34,375 bases of DNA from Oscillospiraceae bacterium (GCA_020025545.1 JAHHRX010000020.1:1-34375); one strand, 5' to 3'; counted from the first letter of the stretch, positions 16,092-24,435 are shown. Notes: generated from the letters alone by a model not told the origin. Program-made: numbers and translations.

Positions 16092-16955
16092 ATGGCTAAA
16101 GCAAATTCTCACGAAATCCGTGTAAAGGACGGTCGTCTGGTTGCCCTGAATGTGTTGAAATATGCAATTTTGACACTTGGCGCCTTTATTATGATGTTCC
16201 CGTTTCTTTGGATGGTTCTAACTTCCTTTAAGAGTCTGGATGAAGCAATTGCAATTCCGCCGAAGTGGTTTCCCTCCTTGCTTCGCTGGGAAAACTACCA
16301 ACACGTTTGGACACTGGCTCCTTTTTCCCGTTACATCATTAACACTGTAATTTGCTGTGTGCTGCACGTTGCGGGAACCGTTTTGCTTTCGATTTTCGGC
16401 GCATACGGATTTTCCATGTATGAATTCAGGGGCAAAAAGATCCTGTTCGCTATTTTCCTTGCAACCATGATGGTCCCCGGCGAGCTGCTGATCATTCAGA
16501 ACTACATCACCATCAGCAAGCTGCATTTGATCGATACCTTTGCAGCAGTCGTACTGCCGACATTTGCCAGCGGCTTCTATATTTATATGCTGCGTGAACA
16601 TTTTATGCAGATGCCTCCCGCTCTGTATAAATCGGCAAAAATGGACGGTACCAGTAACCGGCGTTTCCTGTGGAAGATTATGGTTCCCATGAACAAGAAC
16701 GTTATCGCCACAATTGCAATCCTTTCGTTTGTAAGCCAGTGGAACGCTTTTCTGTGGCCAAACCTCGTCACACAGACAAGCAAAACCCAGCAAATTTCTA
16801 CCGGTTTGATCGCATTCCAGTCTGCAGCAAGTTCCAATGTTCAGTATCTGATGGCCGGCTCCTGCATTATGCTTGTCCCCATGGTGCTGTTCTATATTAT
16901 TTTCCGCAAGCAGATTCTGGAAGGTGTTGCCGGCGGCACAGGCATTAAAGGCTAA
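16092..16955 (+). CDS. ABC importer permease, UgpE/MalG-like
   Basis: 287 residues and six predicted membrane segments. The EAA loop reads 'ALYKSAKMDGTSNRRFLWKI', and the family's opening 'MMFPFLWMVLTSFK' is typical of MalG/UgpE partners. It completes the membrane channel with the preceding permease. The start at 16092 follows GGGAGG and is the first ATG after the upstream stop; a longer in-frame reading would overlap that gene. The substrate-binding lipoprotein gene follows after 42 bases. Confidence 0.93.
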   Translation: MAKANSHEIRVKDGRLVALNVLKYAILTLGAFIMMFPFLWMVLTSFKSLDEAIAIPPKWFPSLLRWENYQHVWTLAPFSRYIINTVICCVLHVAGTVLLSIFGAYGFSMYEFRGKKILFAIFLATMMVPGELLIIQNYITISKLHLIDTFAAVVLPTFASGFYIYMLREHFMQMPPALYKSAKMDGTSNRRFLWKIMVPMNKNVIATIAILSFVSQWNAFLWPNLVTQTSKTQQISTGLIAFQSAASSNVQYLMAGSCIMLVPMVLFYIIFRKQILEGVAGGTGIKG

Positions 16956-16997
16956 GCCTTTGTGTAATAAAATATAGAAAAAGGAAGGAAAAAAGAA

Positions 16998-18320
16998 ATG
17001 AAACGTTTACTCTGCATGATGCTCGCGCTGGTAATGGTGTTCGCACTTGCTGCTTGCGGCAAGAGTGGTACCACTGAGGAAACCAGTGACCTGTTCCCCA
17101 CATTGGACGAACCTATTACCATTACCTTTTGGCATTCCGTTGCAAATGAGGATGTGTTAAATAACTTCCTGGAAGTGATTGATACATTCAACAACACCGT
17201 TGGTAAAGAGAGCAACGTTAAAGTTGATCTCGTGCAGTATCCCAGTGCTGCAGATCTGCACACCGCAGTAACCGGTGCTATCATGTCCAACACCGCGCCT
17301 AACATTGTTATGGGCAACTCCATTTACACTGTTGACTATGTGTCTGCTGATGCTCTGATCGACCTTGGACCGTATATGAACCATGAAAAATACGGCATCA
17401 ACATGGACGATTACTATCCCAGCTGGCTAACCAACTGCAACAGCTACGACGAAAAGGGTACCTACTTTGCACTCCCCTGCCTGTGCTACAGCGAAACCAT
17501 GTACTACAACGTTGATTTCTTTAAAGAGCACAACCTGACCGTTCCTACCACCTGGAAGGAAGCTGAAGAAGTTTGCAGAAAAGCAAGTGCAATTCTCGGC
17601 AAGGGCGCCCTCGGCTGGGATAACGCTGCCAAGATGTTCTGCACTCTGGTTACCCAGTCCGGCGTCGGCTACACCACCCCGAGAGGCGAACTGCTGTTTA
17701 ACAAGGATCTGGATACCGCACTTGCTCCCGTCAAGAAATACATCAGTCTCGTTCAGGAAGGCGTGTTCCGCACCCCCGGCGACAGCTTCTATTTCTCCGG
17801 CCCCTTTGCAAATCAGGAAATCCCCATGTACATCGGTTCCGGTGTTGAAGGTGTGTACATCGATATGAAGATTGATCCCAACAACAAGTTCCAGTGGGAT
17901 TGCGCACCTGTTCCTCAGCTGGAAGGCGGCCAGAAGACAACCTTCTGCGAATCCAACCTGCTCAGCATCGTCAACAAGGGCAACGATGAAGCCGCTGCCA
18001 AGCAGCATCTCGCTTCCTGGATCTTCCTCAAGTACTTTGAAAGTGAAGAAGCCGTTAAGAAGATGGCGACTGTAGGCGCATATCTTCCCATTCTGAAGTC
18101 TGTCGCTAGCGATCCCGAATGGCTTGCTCAGGCTTCCCCCTCTCAGAAGTGCAGCGTAACACAGATGGATTCCTTTACCCCGTTCTACGGCTTTGACAAC
18201 GGCAAGTTTATGTCCTCCGCTCTTTACTCCGATGTGAAGATCAACATGGAGTCCGTTCTTGCCGGCAGCATGCAGCTGCAGGAAGCGATTGACAGTCTTC
18301 TGAATCTTTACGGAAACTAA
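16998..18320 (+). CDS. Extracellular solute-binding lipoprotein of the UgpB/MalE family
   Basis: 440 residues. The signal peptide 'MKRLLCMMLALVMVF' leads to the lipobox LAAC with Cys20, where the protein is cut and lipid-anchored outside the membrane. The mature part is a family 1 binding protein: 'PITITFWHSVANEDVL' near the start, 'ALPCLCYSETMYYNVDFF' in the middle and 'YLPILKSV' near the end. It captures the solute and hands it to the two permeases. UgpB-type proteins bind glycerol-3-phosphate or glycerophosphodiesters, others bind oligosaccharides. The neighbouring phosphodiesterases favour a phosphate-ester ligand, but the binding residues cannot be assigned by eye. It has a strong GGAAGG site and a 3' hairpin, both consistent with high expression. 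Confidence 0.93.
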   Translation: MKRLLCMMLALVMVFALAACGKSGTTEETSDLFPTLDEPITITFWHSVANEDVLNNFLEVIDTFNNTVGKESNVKVDLVQYPSAADLHTAVTGAIMSNTAPNIVMGNSIYTVDYVSADALIDLGPYMNHEKYGINMDDYYPSWLTNCNSYDEKGTYFALPCLCYSETMYYNVDFFKEHNLTVPTTWKEAEEVCRKASAILGKGALGWDNAAKMFCTLVTQSGVGYTTPRGELLFNKDLDTALAPVKKYISLVQEGVFRTPGDSFYFSGPFANQEIPMYIGSGVEGVYIDMKIDPNNKFQWDCAPVPQLEGGQKTTFCESNLLSIVNKGNDEAAAKQHLASWIFLKYFESEEAVKKMATVGAYLPILKSVASDPEWLAQASPSQKCSVTQMDSFTPFYGFDNGKFMSSALYSDVKINMESVLAGSMQLQEAIDSLLNLYGN

Positions 18321-18352
18321 ATAAATCAGGCGCACAATAAGCGCTAACTTTT

Positions 18353-18386
18353 ACGGGTGCGCTGCAAACCAGCGCACCCGTATTTG
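18353..18386 (+). terminator. Hairpin after the binding-protein gene
   Basis: ACGGGTGCGCTG pairs perfectly with CAGCGCACCCGT (12 bp, 5-base loop), followed only by ATTTGTG. The weak T-run suggests partial termination and stabilisation of the upstream mRNA, which would make more binding protein than downstream enzymes. Confidence 0.75.
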
Positions 18387-18423
18387 TGATCATGCTGACT
18401 TTATAGAATGATGGGGCGTTAGA

Positions 18424-19206
18424 ATGCAGGACAAACATATATTCTTTTTTGATATTGATGAAACGCTGCTGGTTCATAAAACATGGGAGGTTCCGGCATC
18501 TGCTTTACGGGCAATTACGCTTCTGAAAAAGAACGGTCATCTTGTTTATGCCTGCACAGGCAGAAGCACAAGTGAGATGGATAATGTCCGGGAACAGTTG
18601 CAGGCATGTCCGCTGGATGGCTGCATCTACACAGGCGGTGCGCAGACCATAGTGGAAGGGCAAACAGTCCGTTTGGTACTGCCGCCGCCGGATTATATGG
18701 AAAAAGTACTGCGTGTATTGCAGTTAGAAAATATACCTTTACGGTGGCAAACAGAAGAAGAATCCTATTTCCTGACACCGCCGACACCGAAAAAGTGTCA
18801 GGACATGGTCGACATTTTTGGCACCTGCCCGCAGTGGCGTGTCTGGAATAAAGAACCGCTGGTGCGTATCGTTACCTATTTGACAGATGAACAGGCGCAG
18901 ACCCTGCAAAACTTTGCACCCCAGCTGCGTGTGAACGCAGTTGGTTACGGTGTCGTGAATATCACCGGGAAAGCTGCACTGAAATCGCTTGCTATGCTGG
19001 CCGAGGCAGAACGGCGGGGTATCCCTCACTGCAACACGGTTGCCTTTGGTGACGGTCCTATCGACTGTGATATACTGCAGGCCGCCGGAATCGGAATTGC
19101 CGTTGGAAACGGCGACGAAGTTGCAAAACAGGCTGCGGATTATGTAACGGATGCCGCAGACCAAGACGGGATTTACAACGCATGTGTCCACTTTGGCTGG
19201 ATTTAG
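18424..19206 (+). CDS. Cof-type HAD hydrolase (HAD-IIB)
   Basis: 260 residues, cytosolic. Motif I 'FFDIDETLL' carries the two catalytic Asp residues, 'CTGRS' is motif II, and the C2 cap lies between about residues 85 and 180. A Lys in 'ITGKAALKSL' and 'FGDGPIDCDIL' form motifs III and IV, followed by the family tail 'GIAVGNGDEVAKQAADYVT'. Cof-type enzymes dephosphorylate sugar phosphates and similar small molecules. The ribosome binding site is poor (GGGGCG), and a partial terminator precedes the gene, so expression may be lower than that of the transporter. Next gene after 10 bases. Confidence 0.88.
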   Translation: MQDKHIFFFDIDETLLVHKTWEVPASALRAITLLKKNGHLVYACTGRSTSEMDNVREQLQACPLDGCIYTGGAQTIVEGQTVRLVLPPPDYMEKVLRVLQLENIPLRWQTEEESYFLTPPTPKKCQDMVDIFGTCPQWRVWNKEPLVRIVTYLTDEQAQTLQNFAPQLRVNAVGYGVVNITGKAALKSLAMLAEAERRGIPHCNTVAFGDGPIDCDILQAAGIGIAVGNGDEVAKQAADYVTDAADQDGIYNACVHFGWI

Positions 19207-19216
19207 GAGGTAAATG

Positions 19217-20011
19217 ATGAAACATATTGTAATTGCGGATCAGGAATGTCCCGCAGAAACATCCAAAATTGCCCGAGCCTATGGCGTGGGACTGGAGTGC
19301 ACCACTTTCTACGATACGAATTATCTGGAGGAACACCCCAACGGTATTGCACAGTATCTGCAGACAATCGGCAATTTCCCGTATCTGTCCATGCACGGTC
19401 CCTTTACCGGGCTGTCTACCGGAGTGCGTGACCGTCTGATTCGTGCGGTTACCATGCGCCGTTATCTGGAAGCGTGCGAAACTGCCCGGAAGCTTGGAGT
19501 GCGGGACATTGTGATCCACAATAATTACTATGACTATTGCGCCCCGCGTAATGTGTGGCGTGAAAACACAAAGGCTTTCTTTGCCGATCTGCTGGAAGCC
19601 ATTCGTGACTATGATGTCCGTTTTCATATTGAAAACACTCTGGAACGAGACGGCGAGCTGATTGCCGAAATCATTCAGAACGGAGGGAGTCCCAAGCTTT
19701 CCATGTGTCTTGATGTCGGACATGCTCACGGAATGGCCAGGGACGCCATGCCCCCGCTGGAATGGATTAGCAGCTACCGGGACATGATCGGTCATGTGCA
19801 TCTGCATAATAATCACGGCCAGCGGGACGAGCACAACAATCTCCAAAACGGAACAATTCCCATGGAGAAAGTGCTTGAAGCACTGGAACTTTACGCCCCC
19901 GATGCCAACTGGTGCATTGAATGCGGTCTCCCCCATCAGGACGTTACCGAGTCCCTGAATTATTTGGTATCGCTGGGATATCTTAAAAAGAAGGAGAAGT
20001 GCTGTGAATAA
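19217..20011 (+). CDS. Sugar phosphate isomerase/epimerase-like TIM-barrel protein (AP endonuclease 2 fold)
   Basis: 264 residues. Metal-binding positions of the xylose-isomerase-like/AP_endonuc_2 barrel can be followed: 'MHGPF', 'IVIHNNY', 'FHIENTLE' with Glu, 'CLDVGHAH' with Asp and His, 'GHVHLHNNHGQRDEH', and 'WCIECG' with the last Glu. Members isomerise or epimerise sugars, or act as endonuclease IV. The operon context favours the sugar role. The start at 19217 is preferred to the ATG at 19214 because AGGAGG then stands 6 rather than 3 bases upstream. It overlaps the next gene by 8 bases. Confidence 0.83.
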   Translation: MKHIVIADQECPAETSKIARAYGVGLECTTFYDTNYLEEHPNGIAQYLQTIGNFPYLSMHGPFTGLSTGVRDRLIRAVTMRRYLEACETARKLGVRDIVIHNNYYDYCAPRNVWRENTKAFFADLLEAIRDYDVRFHIENTLERDGELIAEIIQNGGSPKLSMCLDVGHAHGMARDAMPPLEWISSYRDMIGHVHLHNNHGQRDEHNNLQNGTIPMEKVLEALELYAPDANWCIECGLPHQDVTESLNYLVSLGYLKKKEKCCE

Positions 20012-20657
20012 TAAAGTTGCTATCTTTGACATGGACGGAACACTTCTGGAGTCGATGTACTACTGGTATAACGCCCCCCGGGCAGTGCTGGAAAGTATGG
20101 GAATCCTGCCGGACAGCAATCAAGCCGATGCTCTGGACAAGGCAGGCTTTTCCGCTATCGGGAAATACGCAGTAGAGCAGTTCAATCTCCCGTGTACCCC
20201 GGAGGAATTCTCCTGTGCAATGGATGACTGGGTGCTGAAAAGATATGCAGATGCCGTCTTGCCCCGTCCCGATGTGCCCCAGTATCTGAAAAGTCTGAGC
20301 GAACGGAATATAAAATGTGTACTGCTGACTGCCAGCAAAAAGCCGTTTATTGATGTTATGTGTCAGCGCTTTGACTTTGGAAAATACTTTTCCGCCTGCT
20401 ATTCTGCCCACGATCTGGGCATCGAGAAAAGCAATCCCGAAATTTATAATGTCATTTTTAACGATTTCAGCTGCACCGCTGCGGACTGCATCCTTTTTGA
20501 AGACTCCGTGTATTCTGTGGAAGCAGCCCGTGCCGCCGGTATTCCGGCCGTCGGAATTCTGGATCTGCTGTATCCGAAAAATTACGCCCGCCTCTGTGCT
20601 GCGTGCAGCCGTACAATATTTAACTATCGTGAACTTCTGGAACACGATGTATTTTAA
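20004..20657 (+). CDS. HAD hydrolase, beta-phosphoglucomutase/GPH-like
   Basis: 217 residues starting with GTG, preceded by AAGGAGAAG. Motif I 'FDMDGTLLES' has both Asp residues, followed by an alpha-helical C1 cap (about 18-80). Motif II is the 'LLTASK' Thr/Ser, motif III the Lys of 'IEKSNPEIY', and motif IV 'LFEDSVYSVEAA'. This is the HAD-IA branch (phosphoglycolate phosphatase, sugar phosphatase, beta-phosphoglucomutase). Phosphatase activity on a sugar phosphate is likely. It is the third HAD enzyme of the operon, each with a different cap type, suggesting different intermediates rather than redundancy. Confidence 0.87.
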   Translation: MNNKVAIFDMDGTLLESMYYWYNAPRAVLESMGILPDSNQADALDKAGFSAIGKYAVEQFNLPCTPEEFSCAMDDWVLKRYADAVLPRPDVPQYLKSLSERNIKCVLLTASKKPFIDVMCQRFDFGKYFSACYSAHDLGIEKSNPEIYNVIFNDFSCTAADCILFEDSVYSVEAARAAGIPAVGILDLLYPKNYARLCAACSRTIFNYRELLEHDVF

Positions 20658-20677
20658 TTCGAAATATGGAGGGCAGT

Positions 20678-21952
20678 ATGAAAAAAAGATTGATTGTGTT
20701 GTCTATTGATGCAATGATTGAAGAGGATCTAAAATACCTGCAAGAGCTCCCGCATTTTCGCAGAATTCTTGACGATGCATCTGTGGTTAAGAAAATGTAT
20801 TCCACCTATCCGACGCTGACTCACTCTATTCATACCAGCATCCTTACAGGATGCTATCCGGGACACCACGGCGTAATTAACAATGAGCTGTTTATGCCCG
20901 GTGTGCCGAAAGCTCCTTGGTATGAAGAATCCTCGCTGTGCAAAGCAAAAACACTTCCGGAGGAAGCAAAAGCATACGGATACCGCACCGCCTACATCTA
21001 TTGGCCGGTAACCCTCCATGCAGATGTTCCCTGGGTGCTTCATCGTGCTTTTATCCATACACCGGTAGAAAATGCGGAGCAGAATGTGGAAGAGCGGTCT
21101 ACACCGGGTCTGTATAAGCGGCTGCAAAAAGTGCTGGCTCCAACATGGAAGATGCCCCACTACGAAGGCGGCGACATGTTCTGTGCACTGGCCACAGAGG
21201 CACTGATACGGGAAGATCAGCCGGACATCATCTACATCCACATGGTTATGATTGACGGTTTGCGCCATGCCAATGGCGTCTACAGTCCTAAAATCAAGCA
21301 GGGCTTTGAATTTCTGGATGGGTGCGTCGCACATATTCTCTCCGCTCTGGATGATACCGGACTCTACGATCAGACAATTTTCTGCATCACCAGTGACCAC
21401 GGTCAGATCGATATTTCCCGCTCTGTTTCACTGAACCGTTTCTTTGCGGATCACGGCCTGTGCGAAATCGACGAGAAAGGCAACCTGCTGTCCTGGAAAG
21501 CATACGCGCACTCCTGCGCACTCTCCGCCCAGGTCTATATTAAGGATCACGATCTAGAAGTGTGCCGTCAGGTCTGGGAACTGCTGAACGAAAATCGGGA
21601 GCTGCTGGGCATCGGCGATCTGCTTACGGCAGAGGAAATGCGGGAACGCTACCATAGCTGGGGCGACTTCGATTTTATGGTTGAGACTGACGGAGATACC
21701 GCTTTCGGCTACGATCTTACCTGTCCTCTGGTTGTTAAAACGGATAACACAGACTACCGTACCAGCGTAGCCTCCCACGGACATATGCCGGAAAAGGGAC
21801 CGCAGCCCTGCTTTATTGTACGCAACCCGTTTACACACAGGCATGTGGTTCTGGAAAACGGCCGTGTCATCGATCAGGCTCCCACTCTGGCAAGAATGCT
21901 GGACTTCCGAATGACAGAGTGTGACGGAAAGCCCATGGAAGAATTATTGTAA
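20678..21952 (+). CDS. Cytosolic phosphodiesterase/nucleotide pyrophosphatase, paralogue 3
   Basis: 424 residues, closest to paralogue 2. The ligand set is again complete: 'LSIDAM' Asp, Thr nucleophile in 'YPTLTHSIH', 'IDGLRHANG' with Asp and His, 'SDHGQIDISR' with Asp-His, and 'ASHGHMPEKG' with His. No signal peptide. The start at 20678 is chosen because GGAGGG lies 4 bases upstream; an in-frame ATG at 20666 overlaps that ribosome binding site. Having a third copy separated from the first two by the transporter and HAD genes suggests older duplication and specialisation. Confidence 0.9.
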   Translation: MKKRLIVLSIDAMIEEDLKYLQELPHFRRILDDASVVKKMYSTYPTLTHSIHTSILTGCYPGHHGVINNELFMPGVPKAPWYEESSLCKAKTLPEEAKAYGYRTAYIYWPVTLHADVPWVLHRAFIHTPVENAEQNVEERSTPGLYKRLQKVLAPTWKMPHYEGGDMFCALATEALIREDQPDIIYIHMVMIDGLRHANGVYSPKIKQGFEFLDGCVAHILSALDDTGLYDQTIFCITSDHGQIDISRSVSLNRFFADHGLCEIDEKGNLLSWKAYAHSCALSAQVYIKDHDLEVCRQVWELLNENRELLGIGDLLTAEEMRERYHSWGDFDFMVETDGDTAFGYDLTCPLVVKTDNTDYRTSVASHGHMPEKGPQPCFIVRNPFTHRHVVLENGRVIDQAPTLARMLDFRMTECDGKPMEELL

Positions 21953-22062
21953 CCGCTTTGAACACGAACCGTATTTTCAGAGGATTTTCGTTCCCGAAAG
22001 ATGATGTCCGGCTTATTACTGGTCAGCCCACGATTCAGAAAAAAATGAAAGGAAAGGTTGAT

Positions 22063-22695
22063 ATGAACAATCCAATTCCCTATGGTATTTCTTTTTGGCA
22101 TAATCAGCGGTCAAGAAACGGACTGTATGGCGACGATCTGAATTCCATGCTCCAAAAGTCCATTCGCCGCAGCAATGAAAAAAATGCACTGGCAGCAGCA
22201 TATGAGATGTACATCACAAGTCCCGACTATTTGGAAATGCTTTGGAAGCGTATTATGTGCATTACTTCGGAAGATATCGGATTCGGAAATCCGGATCTTG
22301 CCTCCCTGATTTGCACACTCAACGAAATGCGCAAGGAGTTTCCCTATGAGGACGATGATCAGGCCCTCTTTTTTGTTCACGCTGTGCGCCTGCTGTGCCG
22401 TTCTGAAAAAGAGCGGACCAATGATCATCTGCGCGGACTTGTAAAGCGCGCCTTTGAGGCGGGATATAAACCCGAAATTCCCGATTATGCTTATGATATG
22501 CATACCGCCAAAGGGCGCGAAATGGGCAGGGATTTACTTCAATTTGCAAAAGAAGGCAGCGCTGTAGAAAACGAAGTTCAGGATGTGGATCTGTGCAAGA
22601 TCCATGCGGATTTCATTGCTTACTGCGAGCGTGAAGCTGCACAACCGCGTCCCCTCAGCGAAAACCGATTCTGCACTAACGCCTGGCAATATTAA
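22063..22695 (+). CDS. Stand-alone RarA/MgsA C-terminal-domain-like protein, copy 1
   Basis: 210 residues. The body resembles the helical C-terminal oligomerisation domain of the RarA/MgsA/WRNIP1 ATPases: 'SMLQKSIRRSNEKNALAAAY' (RarA: 'l.KsiRGSdpdAALYwlar'), 'CITSEDIGFGNPD' (RarA: 'ASEDVGnADP') and 'DYAYDMHTAKGREMG' (RarA: 'Y..P.H...A...KMGYG' region). No Walker A or B motif is present, so it cannot bind ATP as RarA does. Its job in a catabolic operon is unknown. The start at 22063 is chosen from GGAAAGG 5 bases upstream; the in-frame start at 21958 lies next to the previous stop and adds unconserved sequence. The similarity is judged by eye. Confidence 0.65.
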   Translation: MNNPIPYGISFWHNQRSRNGLYGDDLNSMLQKSIRRSNEKNALAAAYEMYITSPDYLEMLWKRIMCITSEDIGFGNPDLASLICTLNEMRKEFPYEDDDQALFFVHAVRLLCRSEKERTNDHLRGLVKRAFEAGYKPEIPDYAYDMHTAKGREMGRDLLQFAKEGSAVENEVQDVDLCKIHADFIAYCEREAAQPRPLSENRFCTNAWQY

Positions 22696-22712
22696 TTAGG
22701 GAGGTTTCTGTA

Positions 22713-23324
22713 ATGCCTGAACAATTAACAAGTGATCCTTGGGCAAAGGTTATAAGCCGTAACGGCTTTTCCGGCGATGCGCTGATTTCCATGCTTCAAA
22801 AGTCAATTCGCCGCGGCAATGAGAAAGCCGCTCTCGTCGCTGCCTATGAAATGTATATCACAAGCCCCCAGTTTGCAGATAAACTGTGGCGTCGGCTGCT
22901 TTGCATCAGTGTGGAAGATGTCGGATTCGGCAATCTTCATGCACCGGAAACCATCTGGTCCCTCTATAAAATGCGCCGCAATTTCACATATCCGGTCGGC
23001 GATCAGCCGATTTTCCTGATACACGCTGTTCGCTATCTGTGCCGCAGTGTCAAGGACCGGAGCAGTGACAATCTGAAATCTATGCTGGCAATGGATTTTG
23101 CCCATGGATATGTACCCGAGGTACCGGATTATTCCTACGATATGCACACCGTCAAGGGGCGTGAAATGGGTCGCGGAAATGCACATTTCCTGCGTGAAGC
23201 AAGCATGGTCAATCCCGAAATGGATGAAGAATGGGTGCGCAAGCTCCATGATGATTATATGCATTTTTGCGAGATCGAAAACAATGATGACAAAGTAGAG
23301 GCCTTCCTCAATATGCAATGGTAA
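22713..23324 (+). CDS. Stand-alone RarA/MgsA C-terminal-domain-like protein, copy 2
   Basis: 203 residues, clear paralogue of the preceding gene: both share 'SMLQKSIRR.NEK', 'AAYEMYITSP', 'LW.R..CI..ED.GFGN', 'HAVR.LCRS.K.R' and 'YDMHT.KGREMGR'. It too lacks an ATPase domain. GGGAGG precedes the ATG. The two copies diverge mainly at both ends, so they may form a hetero-oligomer. It is the last gene of the operon, with a hairpin directly after it. Function unknown; not a phage gene by context. Confidence 0.65.
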   Translation: MPEQLTSDPWAKVISRNGFSGDALISMLQKSIRRGNEKAALVAAYEMYITSPQFADKLWRRLLCISVEDVGFGNLHAPETIWSLYKMRRNFTYPVGDQPIFLIHAVRYLCRSVKDRSSDNLKSMLAMDFAHGYVPEVPDYSYDMHTVKGREMGRGNAHFLREASMVNPEMDEEWVRKLHDDYMHFCEIENNDDKVEAFLNMQW

Positions 23325-23328
23325 AAAA

Positions 23329-23360
23329 TGGGACACACCGATCAGGTGTGTCCCATACTC
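23329..23360 (+). terminator. Terminator of the 12-gene operon
   Basis: TGGGACACACC pairs with GGTGTGTCCCA (11 bp, 5-base loop) directly after the stop codon. The following TACTCTAT is only moderately T-rich. Confidence 0.8.
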
Positions 23361-23383
23361 TATATAATTATGGTAAAATAATT

Positions 23384-23421
23384 CTGCGGCATTTTCTTTG
23401 GAGCTTTCATCTTCCCCGCAG
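23384..23421 (-). terminator. Possible terminator of the ribokinase-like gene
   Basis: On the minus strand CTGCGG and CCGCAG form a 6-bp stem with a long loop, followed by AATTATTTT. Weak, but it is the best candidate downstream of the gene. Confidence 0.4.
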
Positions 23422-23508
23422 CGCCTGTCTTTTCTATGGAGCAAGTGCTCCTTTTAATTTTACTATACCTCTAAAACACGCTATTCTTTTCAGTGAATGT
23501 TTTCACTT

Positions 23509-24435
23509 TCAGGTGTGCGCCTCAAGAAAAGCGTCGATTTCTGATCTGAGAGGCATGGAGGGCGTCGTTCCCATCTTCTGCACAGACAATGCCGCCAGAG
23601 CATTGGCAAATCTTGCTGCTTCCCAGATATTCTTGCCTTCGGAGAGTGCTGTCAAAAGGCCACCGTTAAACGCATCGCCGGCACCGGTCGTATCAATTGC
23701 CGATACCCGGAACGCAGGAATGATTTCCGACCTGCCCTCAGAATTTACATAGACGCCACGGCTGCCGAGGGTGATCAGGACATTTTGAACTCCCTTGCGG
23801 AAGAATACTTCGGCTGCACGATCTGCGCTTTCCAAATCGGTTACGGGCACACCGGTAAGCTGCTCCGCTTCCACCTCATTGGGCGTTACCAGATAACATC
23901 CATTCAGGAAGGAATCGTCAACCTGCTGGTAGGGCGCTGTGTTTACAATGACCCGCGCGCCGCCTTTCTTGGCAAGCGCAGCAACTTTCTCATTGGCATC
24001 CTGATTAACCTCCAACTGAAGCAGCAGGTATTCGGAGTCCTGAATGACATCCTCAACCTTCGCAATATCCTCGTCCGTAATCGTATTGCAGGCGCCGGGA
24101 ACAATCACAATTTCATTCTGTCCGGTACGCTCATCCACCATAATGAGTGCGGTACCTGTAGCGGCAACCTCAGAGCGGAATAAATATTGAGAAGACAATC
24201 CCACCTCGTTCATCGCGTTGAGCGCAACGTCTGCCATTGTGTCAGTGCCGATTTTTGTGATCATTGCGACATCAGCGCCTGCCTTGTGTGCTGCAATACC
24301 TTGATTAAAGCCCTTGCCGCCGGCTCCCTGTTTAAAAATACTGCCCCTGACAGTTTCGCCGGCTGTGGGAAGATGAGGTGTACGTGCCATTAAGTCCACA
24401 ACGAAGCTGCCAAACACCGTTACTTTGTTTTTCAT
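23509..24435 (-). CDS. Ribokinase-like PfkB-family sugar kinase
   Basis: 308 residues, normal ribokinase length. N-terminal 'GSFVVDLMARTPHLPTAGET' corresponds to the ribose-binding start of RbsK, 'GAGGKGFNQGIAAHKAGA' is PfkB signature 1, and 'DTTGAGDAFNGGLL' signature 2 with the catalytic Asp. It phosphorylates ribose or a related sugar, or a nucleoside, with ATP. GGAGG stands 8 bases before the ATG. It is divided from lacI by a terminator and has its own promoter with an operator in the spacer, so it is under the same control as the operon that converges on it. This suggests that the operon's enzymes free a pentose-like sugar. Confidence 0.87.
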   Translation of the reverse strand: MKNKVTVFGSFVVDLMARTPHLPTAGETVRGSIFKQGAGGKGFNQGIAAHKAGADVAMITKIGTDTMADVALNAMNEVGLSSQYLFRSEVAATGTALIMVDERTGQNEIVIVPGACNTITDEDIAKVEDVIQDSEYLLLQLEVNQDANEKVAALAKKGGARVIVNTAPYQQVDDSFLNGCYLVTPNEVEAEQLTGVPVTDLESADRAAEVFFRKGVQNVLITLGSRGVYVNSEGRSEIIPAFRVSAIDTTGAGDAFNGGLLTALSEGKNIWEAARFANALAALSVQKMGTTPSMPLRSEIDAFLEAHT

